Shown here: one piece after another, positions 34,415-46,650 of the stretch
How the letters are laid out: each line of letters starts with the position of its first letter
Position numbering within the stretch: the first letter of the stretch is position 1
Source: Ailanthus altissimus
Taxonomy: Eukaryota; Streptophyta; Magnoliopsida; Sapindales; Simaroubaceae
Assembly: GCA_946807835.1 (NCBI GenBank)
Contig: OX327702.1
Span: forward strand, 11,284,001 to 11,348,000
Length of the DNA stretch: 64,000 nucleotides
Direction of reading: 5' to 3'
Translations under genes and position numbers: made by a program
The notes under the pieces: model-generated
What the model saw: only the letters and a program-made list of their open reading frames with translations
Told to the model about the DNA's origin: nothing
Databases searched by the model: none

Positions 34415-37198
34415 TAACTTAACTTGTATTGTTAAGGCAGTGACTGCTTCTATGTCAAAGGCACTTGCAATATTTCTTGGTATAACTCTTTCGGCTGGCC
34501 ACTAATAGCTATTTCATAAGCGTGTTTTATATATGTTGTTATACCCCTCCTAATTTGATAATTACTCATTTTGAGTATGAATATATGGCTATTTATGAAT
34601 GTTTATTTCATTTTGTAGGTTTCAAATTAATGAAGCTATTTGGGATGAAAAATCAAAAAACAAAAGGCAAAGATATCAAATATGCTACAACGAAATGCTA
34701 CAGTAACCATAAACAATATTTTTGGTACAGTGCTCTATGCCCAGGGGCAATAAAAACCCAGGTCTTGACGTCTAGGCATTGCTAGCACCCAAAATCACTT
34801 ATGAAGTTTGTGACCTAATTTTAAAAGCAAGTTTTGAAGCCTATTTAAAGATGTTAAAAAGCCTTACTTATCATCCATGAAAAGGACGAAATTAGAGAGA
34901 AAAACAAAGGATATCTAGTAAGAGAAAGTATTATGAAGCTTGGATTCTTGAAGACCATTGAAGATTAAAGGCCTAATAAACTTCTTCAACTAGTTTTCCT
35001 GGATCTTTTTGTCTCATTTACTTTAATTTAAAATTTATATTTATAATTTGTGTTATTTGAACATGATCACTCTTGTGAATCTTTGGATTATTGTAATTGT
35101 AAATTAACTATGAAGCTAGATTTCTTGTTCTAACACTTGATGTAACTCTGCTAATTACTATGTTTTGATATTTTAGTTGATTAATGACTATATCTTATAT
35201 TTTTATTGTTACTTTTCTGAGTTTAATGCATTTAATTTGATTGGAAGATTGATTAGATGACTTAGATGTGTACGTTGTATGCTTGAGAAAGATTAACCCA
35301 TGTGTTAAAATTGAAAAGTATAACCTTTCCTTTTATTGATTTAAAAGACTAATAAAACTTAAGTAATCATTTAAGGGTTGTATAATGCATGTGCAGATAG
35401 TCAAGTTAGATAAGGATATCAACTTGAATGTGTATGCATAAGATCTAATTTGACACTAAAGAGATGTAATGAGATTAATACTAAACCCTTGATTAATGAA
35501 ATTCCAAGAATAGTTGTTAATTATTAATTATGAAGAACATAGGAAAGGTTGAGTTAAATCAAGACCTTAGGGCCCTTTTTTCATAGAAATCTTGTCTCTT
35601 TGAATTGCTTAATTAATAGTCTTAGTATCTTTAATTTTCTTAACCCACTTAGTGTTTAAATTAGCCTAGATAAAATTAGGTTGTTAGCACTATAGTACTT
35701 AGCATTAATTTAGTGCAACAATTTGTTGGGGATCGAATATATGTAGGTGTATGCATGTGTTATTGTATCTATTGCTTAAAATACGTATCATATACGAATT
35801 TAAACGCGGCGAAAGTGTAAAATTACAATGAACATAATAAATAAAATATATTAATCACATTAATATATTAGTAGTATAGAGAACTCACCTCAACGTGTAA
35901 CATTATACACGTAATTCTTTGGAGTCCGCATGGAGACCAACTTGCGGGCAGTTCTAGTCACCAACACGGTAGGCTTGGTGAGCTAGAACAATAGCCCTAT
36001 AGCCAGCATTGGGTTTAACTTTTAAACCCCAAAATGGTCGGGTGTGTATATTTATCATTTTCTCTAAAAGGATAAGAAATAGAGAATTTGAAACAATTCA
36101 CAATTGCTTCAATTAGAGCCATTTAGAAAAGTGAAACAATTTCATTTTCCCTTTTTTTTTCTTTTTCTTCTTTTTTCTCTTCTTTCTTTTCTTTCTCCAT
36201 TTCTTTTTCTTCTCTTTCTCTTCCATTTCCATTTCTCTCTCGGCAAAACAAACCCTCTAACAAATCTTTCACACAATCTCATCTATATATATATATATAT
36301 ATCTAATATATTATAAAATAATAAATAATAATAAAATATTATTAATAGATGCCGACCATATGGCACCATTAAATAAAATAATATTATATAATAAAATAAT
36401 ATATAATAATAAGATATTTTGATTATTTAACAATTAAAAAATTATTGTGTGAAATGACCATTTTGCCCCTCATAAATAGTTACCAAGTCTATCCTTAGTG
36501 GATTCCACCAAACTCGCACTTGGGTACACTCAACCGAGGGTCCACAATGTGTCACGTGTCATTATACAATTAGTAAATAATAATTATTGACTAATTGATG
36601 CATTTAATACTTAAATACAGACACGCACGTATTCCCATAGTAGTGCTGAATATTGCTGGATTAAACAATTTAATCCGACACGCTGCTCCAGTGCATAACG
36701 AGTACACTCCATATCGCTGGACTCCCTAAGTCCTACGCCTGATTCGTCAAATAGAACTATTCCATAAGTCAATGAGCAATGCCCCACGCACACGTCACGA
36801 ATATACAAATCAGCCTGTTGAACTATGTAAGTTGAGGTACAACGCATACATATAGCCCTTCCATCATGATATCCTGGATGTGTCGGGATATAAATTACCA
36901 CCATCAAATCCCCTAGTGCTCATCCATGTCTTATCTCCAGACTCGTATTTCACTGAACAATATGGTAAAAGAGTTTGCACATATTATTCCGCCCTAGCGG
37001 AAACTCTTTCCTAGGATTAATGCTTGTCACCACAAGATGTTTTGAGATATAGTCTCGAAGCATCTGGATATCGAACTCCCTATACGAGCTGATGGATCCT
37101 ATATCTGTACACACGGGACTCTATAAGCATCGGACCATACCCAGCGACACCCAACGGTCACACTATGAAAGGTCTGTGATATGAACCAAAGCAAGGTG

Positions 37199-39971
37199 TG
37201 ACAGGACCCGACCCGAGACCCTCTACTATAGATCCCAGCGGCCCTGCCGGGCACCCCGACGGAAGTTCCTTCGAACCTAACTGGGTATGTTGAGAAATTC
37301 TACGAGGCGAACCCCTTTTTAATTCTTGTTACTACTAAGAAGTTCTAGTAATATACATGAAAACGACATCTTAATTCTAAAAAATAAACGGACAGAGTTT
37401 CCCCTGTTTTTCAGAAAATCCATATAAACCTGCAAAGAAATTTCACTTCTAATTCCAACACATCTAAATTCTACCAATTCGGACCTCCGGTCCTTTCCAA
37501 ATCAAATCCAACACAACTCAATTATTTCGTTTAAATCATAAAATAAGCATAATCATAAAAAGTAAAAACGATCATCATAAACTGGAAATCTCTTCTTCTT
37601 GATTCAACACATACTTACAAATATACATACCTATAACTATTATGCATAAAGTAAAGAGTGCTATTAGCACATTTACATGTACAAAAATTATCTTTGGATT
37701 CGGCCCACTACTCGGCAATAGGAGAATTAGCAGCTTGCGTTCCGAGACCTGCACCTGGGAAAGGGGTTTAAAAATATAAAACATAAAACGGGTGAGCTAA
37801 AGGAGCTTAGTGAGTGTAAATGAGATTTCAATTACAAGAACATTATACAAAGATAGCAATTTCTAAAGTACATGTAGAAATTATGCTTCTAAAACGGATG
37901 TAAAACTGTAAAACAGTTTCTAATATCATATGCTAATGAAATCTTGCCGAGCGGGTTTTATCTACATCTTTGGAAAACTATATTCAGAATCTGTATAACA
38001 TAATAACTGCTGTATGCATATAAATGCATAAATGCTATCAGTAAATCGAAAATTAGTAAAATCCTCGCTCGGCCATTTTCTTTCTAAACTGTACCAATGG
38101 TAACCCTAAAACTCTATACCCACGCAGCGACTCAACTAGCACCGCATACGTGAGTAGGTCACGGGGCACCTCAACTAGCAGCACCCACAGTGACATCTCA
38201 AGACATCTCATTGGCTACGCAGCGGAATCCTACATCGCATGCATATAGCGAGACAATATCCCGTACATATAGAGCAACTCACATGACTCGACATCCCGAC
38301 TTCCCGGAGTTAGTGACACACCCCCAAGACCTGTCCATGTGCACGGGATATACCGGCCGGGTCTAATACAATCATCACCACTATAATCTGAGGGTACCAA
38401 TGGCCTTAAAACAAATGCAGAAATTTTAAAACTGTTTCACAAATCGATCATGTAAAAGCATGTCTATGAATATATCAAGATCATAAATCATGTTATGCAT
38501 CGAAAGCTCATAAAACATACATAGTCATTGTGCGAAAACATAATAATCGAAAAGTAAAAGAAATGGCAGATTTCCACTCACAACCGCTCCGCGCTCAATT
38601 TCGCTCCCGATTCATGCTCCCGTTAACGCTCTCGGTTATCCTCACCTACGCGCCATAAATGACATTTAGAACCAAATCGACCACCAGAATCTCGTTTAAC
38701 TACTAAATGCCCTAATCGGCATACAAAGCCCGGATGTAAACTACTTCCCGATTTTAGTTACGGAGCCATAATCGAAACTAACTCACCATCCGGCGCCCTG
38801 AAAATTATTGAACACCTTATAATTTGATTGGACATACTTGCCCTTCACCTTTCCAACATGGACAATTATGTCCCATTTTCTTCATTTTTGGGTTTTTCCA
38901 TCAACCATATACATTCAATTCACAATATGCACCATTTATACACAACAATTCAATTAAAACACCACTCAATTCCTAACTTCCCTAAAGTGGCAGAATTTCA
39001 CCCTAGGTTCCAACACATTCCTTTTCTCAATTTCTTGTTCCAATTACAACAAAATCATGCCAATTTCATTCTAAAGCCCTAATTACAACCAATTGAAATC
39101 TCTACAACAAAATCACCAAAAACCCTAATTCTCACCTTGTCAATTTCTTCAAATTGATGACTCCTTCAAGCTCCACACTAGAATTCAACTCAATCTAAGC
39201 CAAGAATACACATAAGAACATCAATTAAAGCATTCTTGAAATCTCACTTATCAAACTCATAAAAAATGCTTTTCTTACCTCTTTTTCTTGAATTTCCACT
39301 AATAGAGACTTCAATTGAGCTTAGGGATTGGTTTGTAACCTTATTTTGGCTTGATTACACATAAAAATTCATGAAAACAAAACTTGAAAGGTCACTGTAG
39401 CGGTCCCCCTTTCCAAGCTCGAATTTTCTCTCTTTTGTTCTAAGTGTTTGCTTTTGATCTTCTTGAAAATTCTACACACTTCCAACCTATTTATAGTCTT
39501 CCCTCAATTTACCATTTTTCTCTTCAACTTTCTCAAAATTACTAATTTTCCATTAGTTGAAAACTAATTATGTAATTAGTTCATTTGTAACTATCTAGTT
39601 GGAATAGTCCAAAGAACTAACTAAAACTTCCAACTTGGAAATCCATGAGCTTTCTTCTAATTGGTCCATTCTCTAATATATGGATTATGTTTCTCAACAA
39701 AGGCTTGTTCCATTCATAACCCTTAAATGGAAATTCATGTAGTAAATTAGAATTTTCTTTTCCAAGCCAATAGAGAAAAATTCTAAAAATATTCTAGGGT
39801 CGTCCGGCGCATCGATCGAGTGTGAAATTACCAAATTAGGTCTAATATCTCTCACGTGCACTATAAAGGGAATATTTCTAATAGGGTTAAAATCGAGTAA
39901 CCCTACGGTGTATTATTTATTCTATACAGAAATCTAGGCGCCAATACTACTAATAGGGATTGGATATTACA
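37199..39971 (-). repeat. Tekay-family solo LTR, 2,773 bp, TSD aggtg
   Basis: In reverse orientation it starts TGACAGG and ends GGATATTACA, and is flanked by the exact duplication aggtg (37,194-37,198 and 39,972-39,976). It is nearly full length compared with 7,709-10,480 and 28,099-30,851. It interrupts LTR-X: LTR-X sequence reads on from 37,193 to 39,977, as the uninterrupted copy at 45,970-46,020 shows. ORFs at 37,575-37,784 and 38,828-39,082 are repeated LTR frames. Confidence 0.93.
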
Positions 39972-40226
39972 AGGTGGATCACTTACAAGCTCACCGTGGC
40001 ACTCAGGTCAAAGGACCACGTATACTACTCAACTCGAGAGGACCCTCCGTTGATGGCTTATATAGGATGTCTATCAGAGGCCCTCATGAGTTTATCCTAT
40101 ATCTAGTCCTAACTGGATACCCATATGTCAATACGAGCTCCAAGTTCACGGTTATCTAGGAACGACCATCTATACCCTATAGCTATGACATGCTGATCTA
40201 TATTTAAGGTGTCCATTGAGAGACCC

Positions 40227-40334
40227 GCATTAGTAGAAATAGATTATGGATAATAATTTGAGAACATACTTACGAAACTAGCATCGGCAGAAATAGATTA
40301 TGGACAATAATTTGAGAACATACTTGCGCAACTA
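40227..40334. repeat. 54-bp tandem duplication in LTR-X
   Basis: Two units, 40,227-40,280 and 40,281-40,334, each run from GCAT through AGAAATAGATTATGGA, ATAATTTGAGAACATACTT to AACTA with few differences. The other LTR-X copy (about 46,245-46,315) has a single unit, so the duplication arose in this copy or its subfamily. Confidence 0.8.
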
Positions 40335-40789
40335 GCATTTTCTGGCAACCGATTGCAACTGTTGTAACTATATATTTACTAGTATATTCCCAGGTCTATG
40401 TTCTATTACAGACAAGGCTTCAACTTTGGATCTGCTGAGTATTATAACCAACTAACACTTAGCTGTGCTAACATTTAGCATTTATATCTCTCAGCGTGGC
40501 TAACTACGAGCCCTTATCTAAACTCCTTTAGATTTGATTTGAACTCCTTCAGATCGTACAATGTCTGTAACGTTATATTAAATAGTACCATATAAATGGA
40601 TATTAGTGATTTAATGGGAATGTACACTTGTATAAATACACAAGTATATGTACATTCAAGAATGGCATGTAAGCACTAACCCTAACACAATCATCATGTG
40701 AATGATACTCATTCATTACTTTATTACTTGCTCATGACCCATGCCATTGCTTCTAATATTTGCGTGTGCTAGATTCATGAACAAGTTTT

Positions 40790-40807
40790 TGTCACCATGA
40801 CCAAGGA
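40790..40807 (+). other. Decayed Athila C primer-binding site
   Basis: TGTCACCATGACCAAGGA lines up with the Athila phrase TGGCGCCGTTGCCGGGGA. Five of the differences are G-to-A changes, the kind produced by deamination of methylated cytosine on the other strand. Position (just after the LTR, before gag) supports the call. Confidence 0.5.
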
Positions 40808-41021
40808 TTATGAATTATGAACTTTTGCTAATATTAAAGATAAACAACTTGATTTTAATTTAGGCATTTATTTGTCTTTTGTTTTTATTGAGTTTTGATT
40901 GTTGTTGATGTTTTGAAGGTTTATAAAAAAGAGCTCGTAGTTTGCAGCTGTTGCCTTTTGATTTGAAAGTTGAACGTAGTTTATAGAGACTCAGGAGAGA
41001 AAGGAAAAATCTAGCACAAGC

Positions 41022-41970
41022 CATGGTTGATGACAAAAACAACCACTGACCATGGGCCTTACGAAACTATTTCAAGCCCATGGTTAATAAGAACTATTGA
41101 AAGATTTGGCGACAAGAGGTTCAAGCTAATAATTTCAAATCAAAGCTGGCCCTTTATTAATATGGTAGCAAATCAATATAGAGGTTTGCCAAGCGAGAAC
41201 CCAAATGTTCATCTTGCTATGTTCTTAGAGATATGTGACACCATCAAGATGAACGGGTTTTTGAATAATGTTATTAGGCTACGCTTATTCTTTTTTTACT
41301 CTTATGGGTAAGGCAAGAGGTTGACTTAATCTTTGCACTCAGTGAATATTGCAACATGGGAAGAGTTAGCCCAAAAGTTCCTTACCATATTCTTTACACC
41401 ATAAAAAATATCTCAATTCTAGAAAAAGATAGCTCAAGTTTAATAGTTAGACTTAGATATACTCTATGAAGCTTGGGAGAGGTTCAAGGACTTTATTAGG
41501 AGGTACCCCTAATTTGGATACCAAGATTGGTTGCATATACACCTCTTCTACAGTATACTAAATAAACAAACTAGAACTATAGTTGGTACTTTGTCATCAA
41601 AAGCTACAAATGAAGCTGAGTTTTGTTTAAGAAAATGGAATCAACAACTACCATTTACCTAATGAGAGGTTTATGGTAAGAAAAACTGCCAGAGTTCATG
41701 AAAGTAACCCTATAGTTGTACATTTAGCTCAAGTCTCGGCATTGGCTAATCACATTTCTACATGCAATACTAGAGGGGCTTCAACAAGTAAAGATCTGAC
41801 TATAGTAGCAAATGTGTCCTACACTGGTGAAGGGAGTGATTCAAAACAAGTGCAATATATTGACAACCAGAACTTTAACTAATAGAGTAACAACTTGCCT
41901 ACATATTACCATCTAGGGATCCAAAATCATGAGAACTTCCCTTATAGTAACACAAGGAATGTTTTACAAC
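41022..41970 (+). pseudogene. Athila C gag remnant
   Basis: From about 41,022 the translation with stops includes NNH, then ALRNYFKPMVN-like residues, matching Athila gag starts (xPxxLRDYxxP). Further on it has LGEVQGLY/WERFKDF (two frames), DWLHIHLFYSILN and, in the open piece 41,673-41,882, ESNPIVVHLAQVSALANHI, the usual 'LxAQVxALTxxI' region. It ends near 41,950 with GIQNHENFPYSNTRN, equivalent to the N-rich 'NHPNFSW' segment. At least ten stops and several shifts are present. Capsid function is lost. Confidence 0.65.
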
Positions 41971-42639
41971 TGTGACTAGGGTTTAGTTAACTGATAGCTA
42001 AAAAGAAACCCTCACTAGAAAACCTTTTATGTACTTTTATTACTGAGAAAAAAGAAAGATTCAACAAAGACAAGGCCTATCTTGACAACATCAAGACATA
42101 TTGCACCCACATGAATGCTACATTAAAGTCATTAGATGTTCAAGTTGGTTAACTTACCAATGTAATCAAGGATCAATCTTCTTGTAAGTTCTTAAGTGAC
42201 ACATAGGCTACTTCAAGGGAGTAATGTAAAGCCATCACTATTAGGAATGGTAAAGAAGTATATGTTTTGGAGAAAAAAGGCAGTTAAAGGCGAAGAGAAT
42301 TAAGTTAAACCCAAACCACAAAAGATGAATTCAAAACCCAACTCCATCTCTTTTCCTAATAATCCTCTTTTCATTACCCCACTATTGCTATACCCTAAAC
42401 GCTTTAAAAAAAAGAGGTTAAGTGCTCAATTCTCAAATTTCCTTGAGATCATTAAAAAATTCACATTAACATTCCTTTTGTGGATGCTGTAGAGCAAATG
42501 CTAAACTATGTAAAATTTATAAAAAAAGTAATGTCAAAGAAGAGAAATTTAGAGGATTATGAGATGGTAAACTAACGGATGAGTGTAGTTCAATCCTTAA
42601 ATTAAAGTTTCCTTAAAAGTTAAAGGATCCAGGTAGCTT

Positions 42640-43010
42640 CACCATCCCTTTCACTATTAAGGAGTTTACTTTTGAGAAAGCCTTGTGTGATCTTTGAGCA
42701 AGCATCAAACTTATGCCTCTTTTCATTTTTTAAAAATTAGATCATAGATGGGTGAAACCTACCATAATTTTCTAGTAAATGTGGATTAGTCTCTTACTTA
42801 TCCATGGGGTATCATTGAAGATGATTTAGTCAAAGTTAACAAATTCATCCTACTTATAGATTTTGTTGTTTTTGATATGGAGGAAGACTGAGAGGTTCCA
42901 ATTATTCTTGGTCAGCCATTCTTAGCTACTGGAAGTGTTCTTATTAACATAGAGAGATGAGAGATGAAAATGAGATTAAAGTATAAAGAGGTAACATTTA
43001 AGGTTTTCAA
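42640..43010 (+). pseudogene. Athila C protease remnant
   Basis: SFTIPFTIKEFTFEKALCDL is followed by a stop and ASIKLMP (the catalytic Gly codon has become TGA), then VPIILGQPFLATGSVLINI at about 42,900-42,950 and the pre-RT segment FKVFKELKLPKDFKKCLRIN at 43,000-43,060. All of this matches the region from protease to the start of RT in Athila. Confidence 0.7.
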
Positions 43011-43069
43011 GGAATTGAAGTTGCCAAAGGACTTTAAAAAATGCTTAAGAATTAACAATATAAATCTGA

Positions 43070-43440
43070 ATGGAAAACAATATACATTATCTTGGATAGA
43101 GATAGACTCTATTCAAACCCAAGTTTATAAAAAGGCAATGTTGCATCGAACAAAGAAAAAGATAAGGCATGGCAAGATCATTATGGAAAAGCAATCAAAT
43201 ATCAACGACTGAGGTTCATTCATCTAGCTAAGGTTAAAACTCTTTTTGGGAAAGCTCAAAACAAGAAACTTAGGGTCATTCCTTGATGATCATCTTATAA
43301 AGCTTTTGAAATCAAGGAAATAAATTGACAAGGTCATTGAGCATATAATGAAGCACCACAATGGAGAAGTGTTCCATGGGCGAAATGCCTAGCCGAAGAC
43401 ATTAAATCAAATACTTCTTGGAAGGCAACCCAAATGAATT
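43070..43440 (+). pseudogene. Athila C integrase tail fused to the pre-RT segment
   Basis: Within one open frame (42,964-43,212) the text changes from the pre-RT segment to VYKKAMLHRTKKKIRHGKII, which resembles the C-terminal part of Athila integrase (basic, with KxKxxxD/HK-). In the next frame come LAKVKTLFGKAQNKKLRV, and at about 43,415-43,430 TTCTTGGAAGGCAACCCAA, a phrase typical of the end of Athila pol. RT, RNase H and the integrase core, some 2.5-3 kb, are therefore missing. Confidence 0.5.
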
Positions 43441-44169
43441 TTAATTTTCAATTTTAGTTTTTAATGTTTCTTCTTTCTTGTAGTGTGTTAAAAAAACAAG
43501 TTGACATCTCATAAAGCATGAAAAAAGGATTAGAAGTAAAGCTAACAATGTGCATTCTAAAGGAATTAAAAAAAATGAAGCAATTTGAGGAACTTGACAG
43601 CAAGTGGCATCTATATGCCAAAACCTTGAAAATTTGGGCTCTAAAAACTAGCTTGTGGTGTCCAAGCCCCACCCAACCCCCCATTCACCGACATCATCCT
43701 TCAGCTTCTTTTAACATCCTCTCATTTCTCCCAATCACTCTTACACCTTTCGAACAATAAATTATCATGAAACTTCACCCTAAACATCATCAAACAACAT
43801 GGCTTATCAAACTTCAAATTTTTAATAAGGATCACACAAGGGCTTTGGACACTAACTCAAACAAAAACTTCGGCCTTACGATTCAAGCACCACTACATTG
43901 AAGTCACCATCTCTAAGGGAAAGTTTCTTTTACTCACTCTTAATTTTACCATTGCGGGCAATGTCACTTTAAATTTAGAGGAGTGAAACACTATTCGGTG
44001 TTCATTCACCATGTTTGATCATGCTACTCTTTATGACAATTATTTTTACTTGTTTTATTTTGCATGCAATTTTTTTTTAATTAGTCATGGATTGGTTAAA
44101 TAATTAGTAGTCAATGATATGAAATAGAAACATGATTTCAATTGCTACATTTTTTTTTGGAAGAAAAAA
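43441..44169. other. Athila C non-coding stretch after pol
   Basis: No protein similarity is seen; the ORFs at 43,454-43,684 (minus) and 43,518-43,760 (plus) overlap each other and have no motif. This is where Athila elements may carry an env-like ORF; I do not see one. A T-rich run precedes the approximate LTR-X edge. Confidence 0.4.
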
Positions 44170-46650
44170 TGTTATAACTGTTTGCTTGTTAATCTAAAGA
44201 CAAGTTTGGCTTTATTAACAAATTACACTCATTTATAGCTTATATATATACATATATCACATACATGTACAAATATAACTATTATATAAAATCATAAATG
44301 ATGAACACTTACCTAATGAAGGTAGTTTTCAAAAACGTCAAGTCTTTCATTTTCCAAGTGAAGAGCTTACTATGAAGTTCTTGAATAATTCTAGGCCAAA
44401 ATCAAGGTAGGTATTTTGGCTCTAGAATGGTATAGCTTATAATATTTGTAGGATTTCTAGCAATTTTGTATTTAACTCTTAAACACTTTAATTCTTTGGT
44501 TAACTCTTTAACCAATTTAATTTGTTTCAAAAAGAAATGGAAATTGTTATTTGAAGAGCTTTTCAACTCTTGTAAAATTGAAACAATTTCCTTTTCTTTC
44601 TCTAATGAGCTGACTTAGAAGAAACAAGATGAAATTCTCTCTTAAAAGCAAATGTTGCTGTCTTTGAGAGATGAAGAAAAAATGAAAATGTTTTCTTTTT
44701 GTTGTGTCAGTTACTTGAAAAAAAACAAAAAAAAAAACCTTTCAATCTTTTTTACCATCTCATCCGTCTCTCTCTTTGATTCTCAAACACAGTCATCAGG
44801 CCAAAATAAAATGATATACAACTTTTATTATTTAATTATCATGGCTGATCCACAATATTGGCCTAGTTGAAATGATTACAACTCTATTTCATTTTTTTTA
44901 GCATTTGAAACAAATTGTTTCAACTTTGATCAAGTAGGAAACAAAAACCTAACCATTGAATGATATTTAACATTTAATTATCTAATTCATTATAGCTAAT
45001 GCCCCCACTATGCCATTATATATTTTCAAGTTAGGTATGTCTTTCATTGAATTTTGAAGACATGATAACCATTTGCATTATTATTTTATTTTAATGCTAA
45101 AAATAATGTCCTACATATTATGTTATTAGGCAATTGCTATAATTAATATTTTTCCTTTTATAATAATAATAATAAATGATTTTTATATTAATTATTCAAA
45201 AATAACTTTGAATAATTAAATTACCTTTTTTTATTCATTTTTCATTTTATTTTTTTTACTAGTAAGGTTAATAGGTCAATTCAAGGTAAAACAATTCATT
45301 GATTAAATTGTGCCATTTGTCAATATCTTATTGGCTAACAACTCTTGTCAACTAATTAAGTGATATACTTAACACTTAAATCTTGACAAATGTACATCTC
45401 GAGGGATCCTGAAACAGTTATCCAATTTGCTGGAATTTGCTAGATTAAATTATTCAATCCAGTCCGCTACCTTATTACACAACAAGTATATTTCATATTG
45501 TGAGACTCTCTAGGTCCATGCTTGGTTTGTCATATAAGCTCCTCCATACATCCATGATCGATGCCCCACATAAAAATGTTACAAATATTACAAAGCAGTA
45601 CATTAAACCATACAAGTTGAGGTTATAGCATATTCATATAATCCTTCTGTCGCTTATATCTTGGAAAAGTAGAGACATAGATCGTCATCGCCAAATCTCT
45701 ATTTGCTCAACCATGAACTTATCTCTAGATTTATATTTCTAAAAATAATATCCACAAACACTTTTACTATAGTATTTATCCCTACGAAAAATGTTTTTTT
45801 AGGGTTTATACTTGTAGCTAAAAGAATTTTTGAAATACAATTTCAAAGCATCAGAATATACAACTCACTTATATGAGTTAATAGATCCAATATCTACACA
45901 CATTAGACTCTATGAGCATCAGACCACACCCAGCGACACCCAGCAGTCAGACCATGAAAGGTTTCTAACATGTGTGGAACCAAAGTATGATAGATCACTC
46001 ATAAGCCCACCGTAGTGCTCAGGTAAAAGAACTATGAATGCTACTTAACTCAAAATACCTTCAATTGAAAGCTTTATAATATGTCTATTAGAGGTCTTCA
46101 TGAGTCTGTTCAGTATCCAATCTTTACTAAATACCTGTATCTTTATACAAGCTTCCACTAAGCTCATGGTTTGCTAAGATTAACCATCTAGACCATCCAG
46201 ATATGGACATACACAAATCTATATTAATGGGTTTCACTGATAGATCTGCATCGATAAAATTAGATTAAGAATATAGTATTTGAGAACATATTTGCATAAT
46301 GACATTTCATAGCATCATCTGCAACTCTTTACAATTATGTTATTACTAATATATTCTCAAGTCTTTATCCTATTTTAGATAAGGCTCTAACTTCTTATAT
46401 TTCTCTAAGTCTTATAACCTACTAACTCTTACCACTACTAACTTTTAGCGTTGCTAACTCTTAACACTGTTCTAAACTCTTTTAAACCAGATCTAAACTC
46501 CTTTAGATCATACAATATCTGAAATATTACAAGCATCTTACCATTGAATAAATAATAATATTAACGATTTTATTAGAAATGATAATTGTATAAATACTAT
46601 AATTAAATATTTTTACATAATATGATAACATGTAAGCACAAATCTCAACA
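44170..46650 (-). repeat. LTR-X, second and more diverged copy (left edge approximate)
   Basis: 45,340-46,650 aligns clearly with 36,560-37,193 plus 39,977-40,687 of the first copy (shared phrases GCCCCAC, AAGTTGAGGT, ACCCAGCGACACCCA, AACATGTAAGCAC). Left of that the match is weaker but continues (GAACACTTACCT against GAACTCACCT, and a GAAACAATTTCC pyrimidine stretch) to about 44,200. The right end CTCAACA (46,650) corresponds to CCTAACA of the first copy. No duplication could be identified, and the open frame seen in the first copy is broken here, so it is not a gene. Confidence 0.55.

Larger units (their letters stand above)
22254..34500 (-). mobile_element. Athila B: minus-strand Athila element, internally deleted, hosting Tekay
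   Basis: In minus order it holds gag C-terminus and protease (34,414-33,390), a non-coding 3' internal region with a polypurine-like motif (32,908-32,945), a polypurine tract at 31,738-31,750, and a 3' LTR (31,737 down to about 22,254) split by the Tekay element at 22,721-30,851. RT, RNase H and integrase are absent, so pol was lost by deletion. No 5' LTR is found: at 34,514 a plus-strand Athila LTR begins directly. The left LTR edge is uncertain by about 10 bases. Confidence 0.6.
35724..40687 (-). repeat. LTR-X: unclassified solo LTR (about 2.2 kb), itself split by a Tekay solo LTR
   Basis: The ends TGTTGGGG (35,724) and CCTAACA (40,687) form an imperfect inverted repeat, with flanks caatt and caatc, a 4-of-5 target-site duplication. 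Without the Tekay insertion and its duplication it is about 2,186 bp. A second diverged copy at about 44,170-46,650 aligns on both sides of the Tekay insertion (for example GACACCCA-C-GTCA, CTCAGGTAAA/CTCAGGTCAA). On the minus strand a TATATATA run (36,285-36,302) is followed by a purine-rich leader (36,240-36,150), which suggests the promoter points that way. Family not recognised; Ty1/copia or Ty3/gypsy both possible. Confidence 0.65.
34514..40784 (+). repeat. Athila C 5' LTR, split by LTR-X
   Basis: 34,514-35,723 matches the 3' LTR at 49,887-50,705 (shared phrases ATATATG-TGTTATACCC, GAGAGAAAAACAAAGGAT, TTGAAGACCATTGAAGATT, GATGTAACTCT). The remainder of the LTR reappears after the insertion at 40,693-40,784, with the Athila phrase CATTACTTTATTACTTGCTC. 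It starts TCATAAG where the 3' LTR has TGATAAG. Without the insertion the LTR is about 1.3 kb. The ORF 34,522-34,785 is a chance frame. Confidence 0.65.

Noticed and set aside
36611..36907. 98-codon ORF on the minus strand in LTR-X
   Set aside because: It lies in the LTR upstream of the likely TATA run, has no motif, and the second LTR-X copy is broken at this place.
41673..41882. 70-codon ORF as an independent small gene
   Set aside because: Its sequence fits the Athila gag C-terminal half in the correct position and strand.
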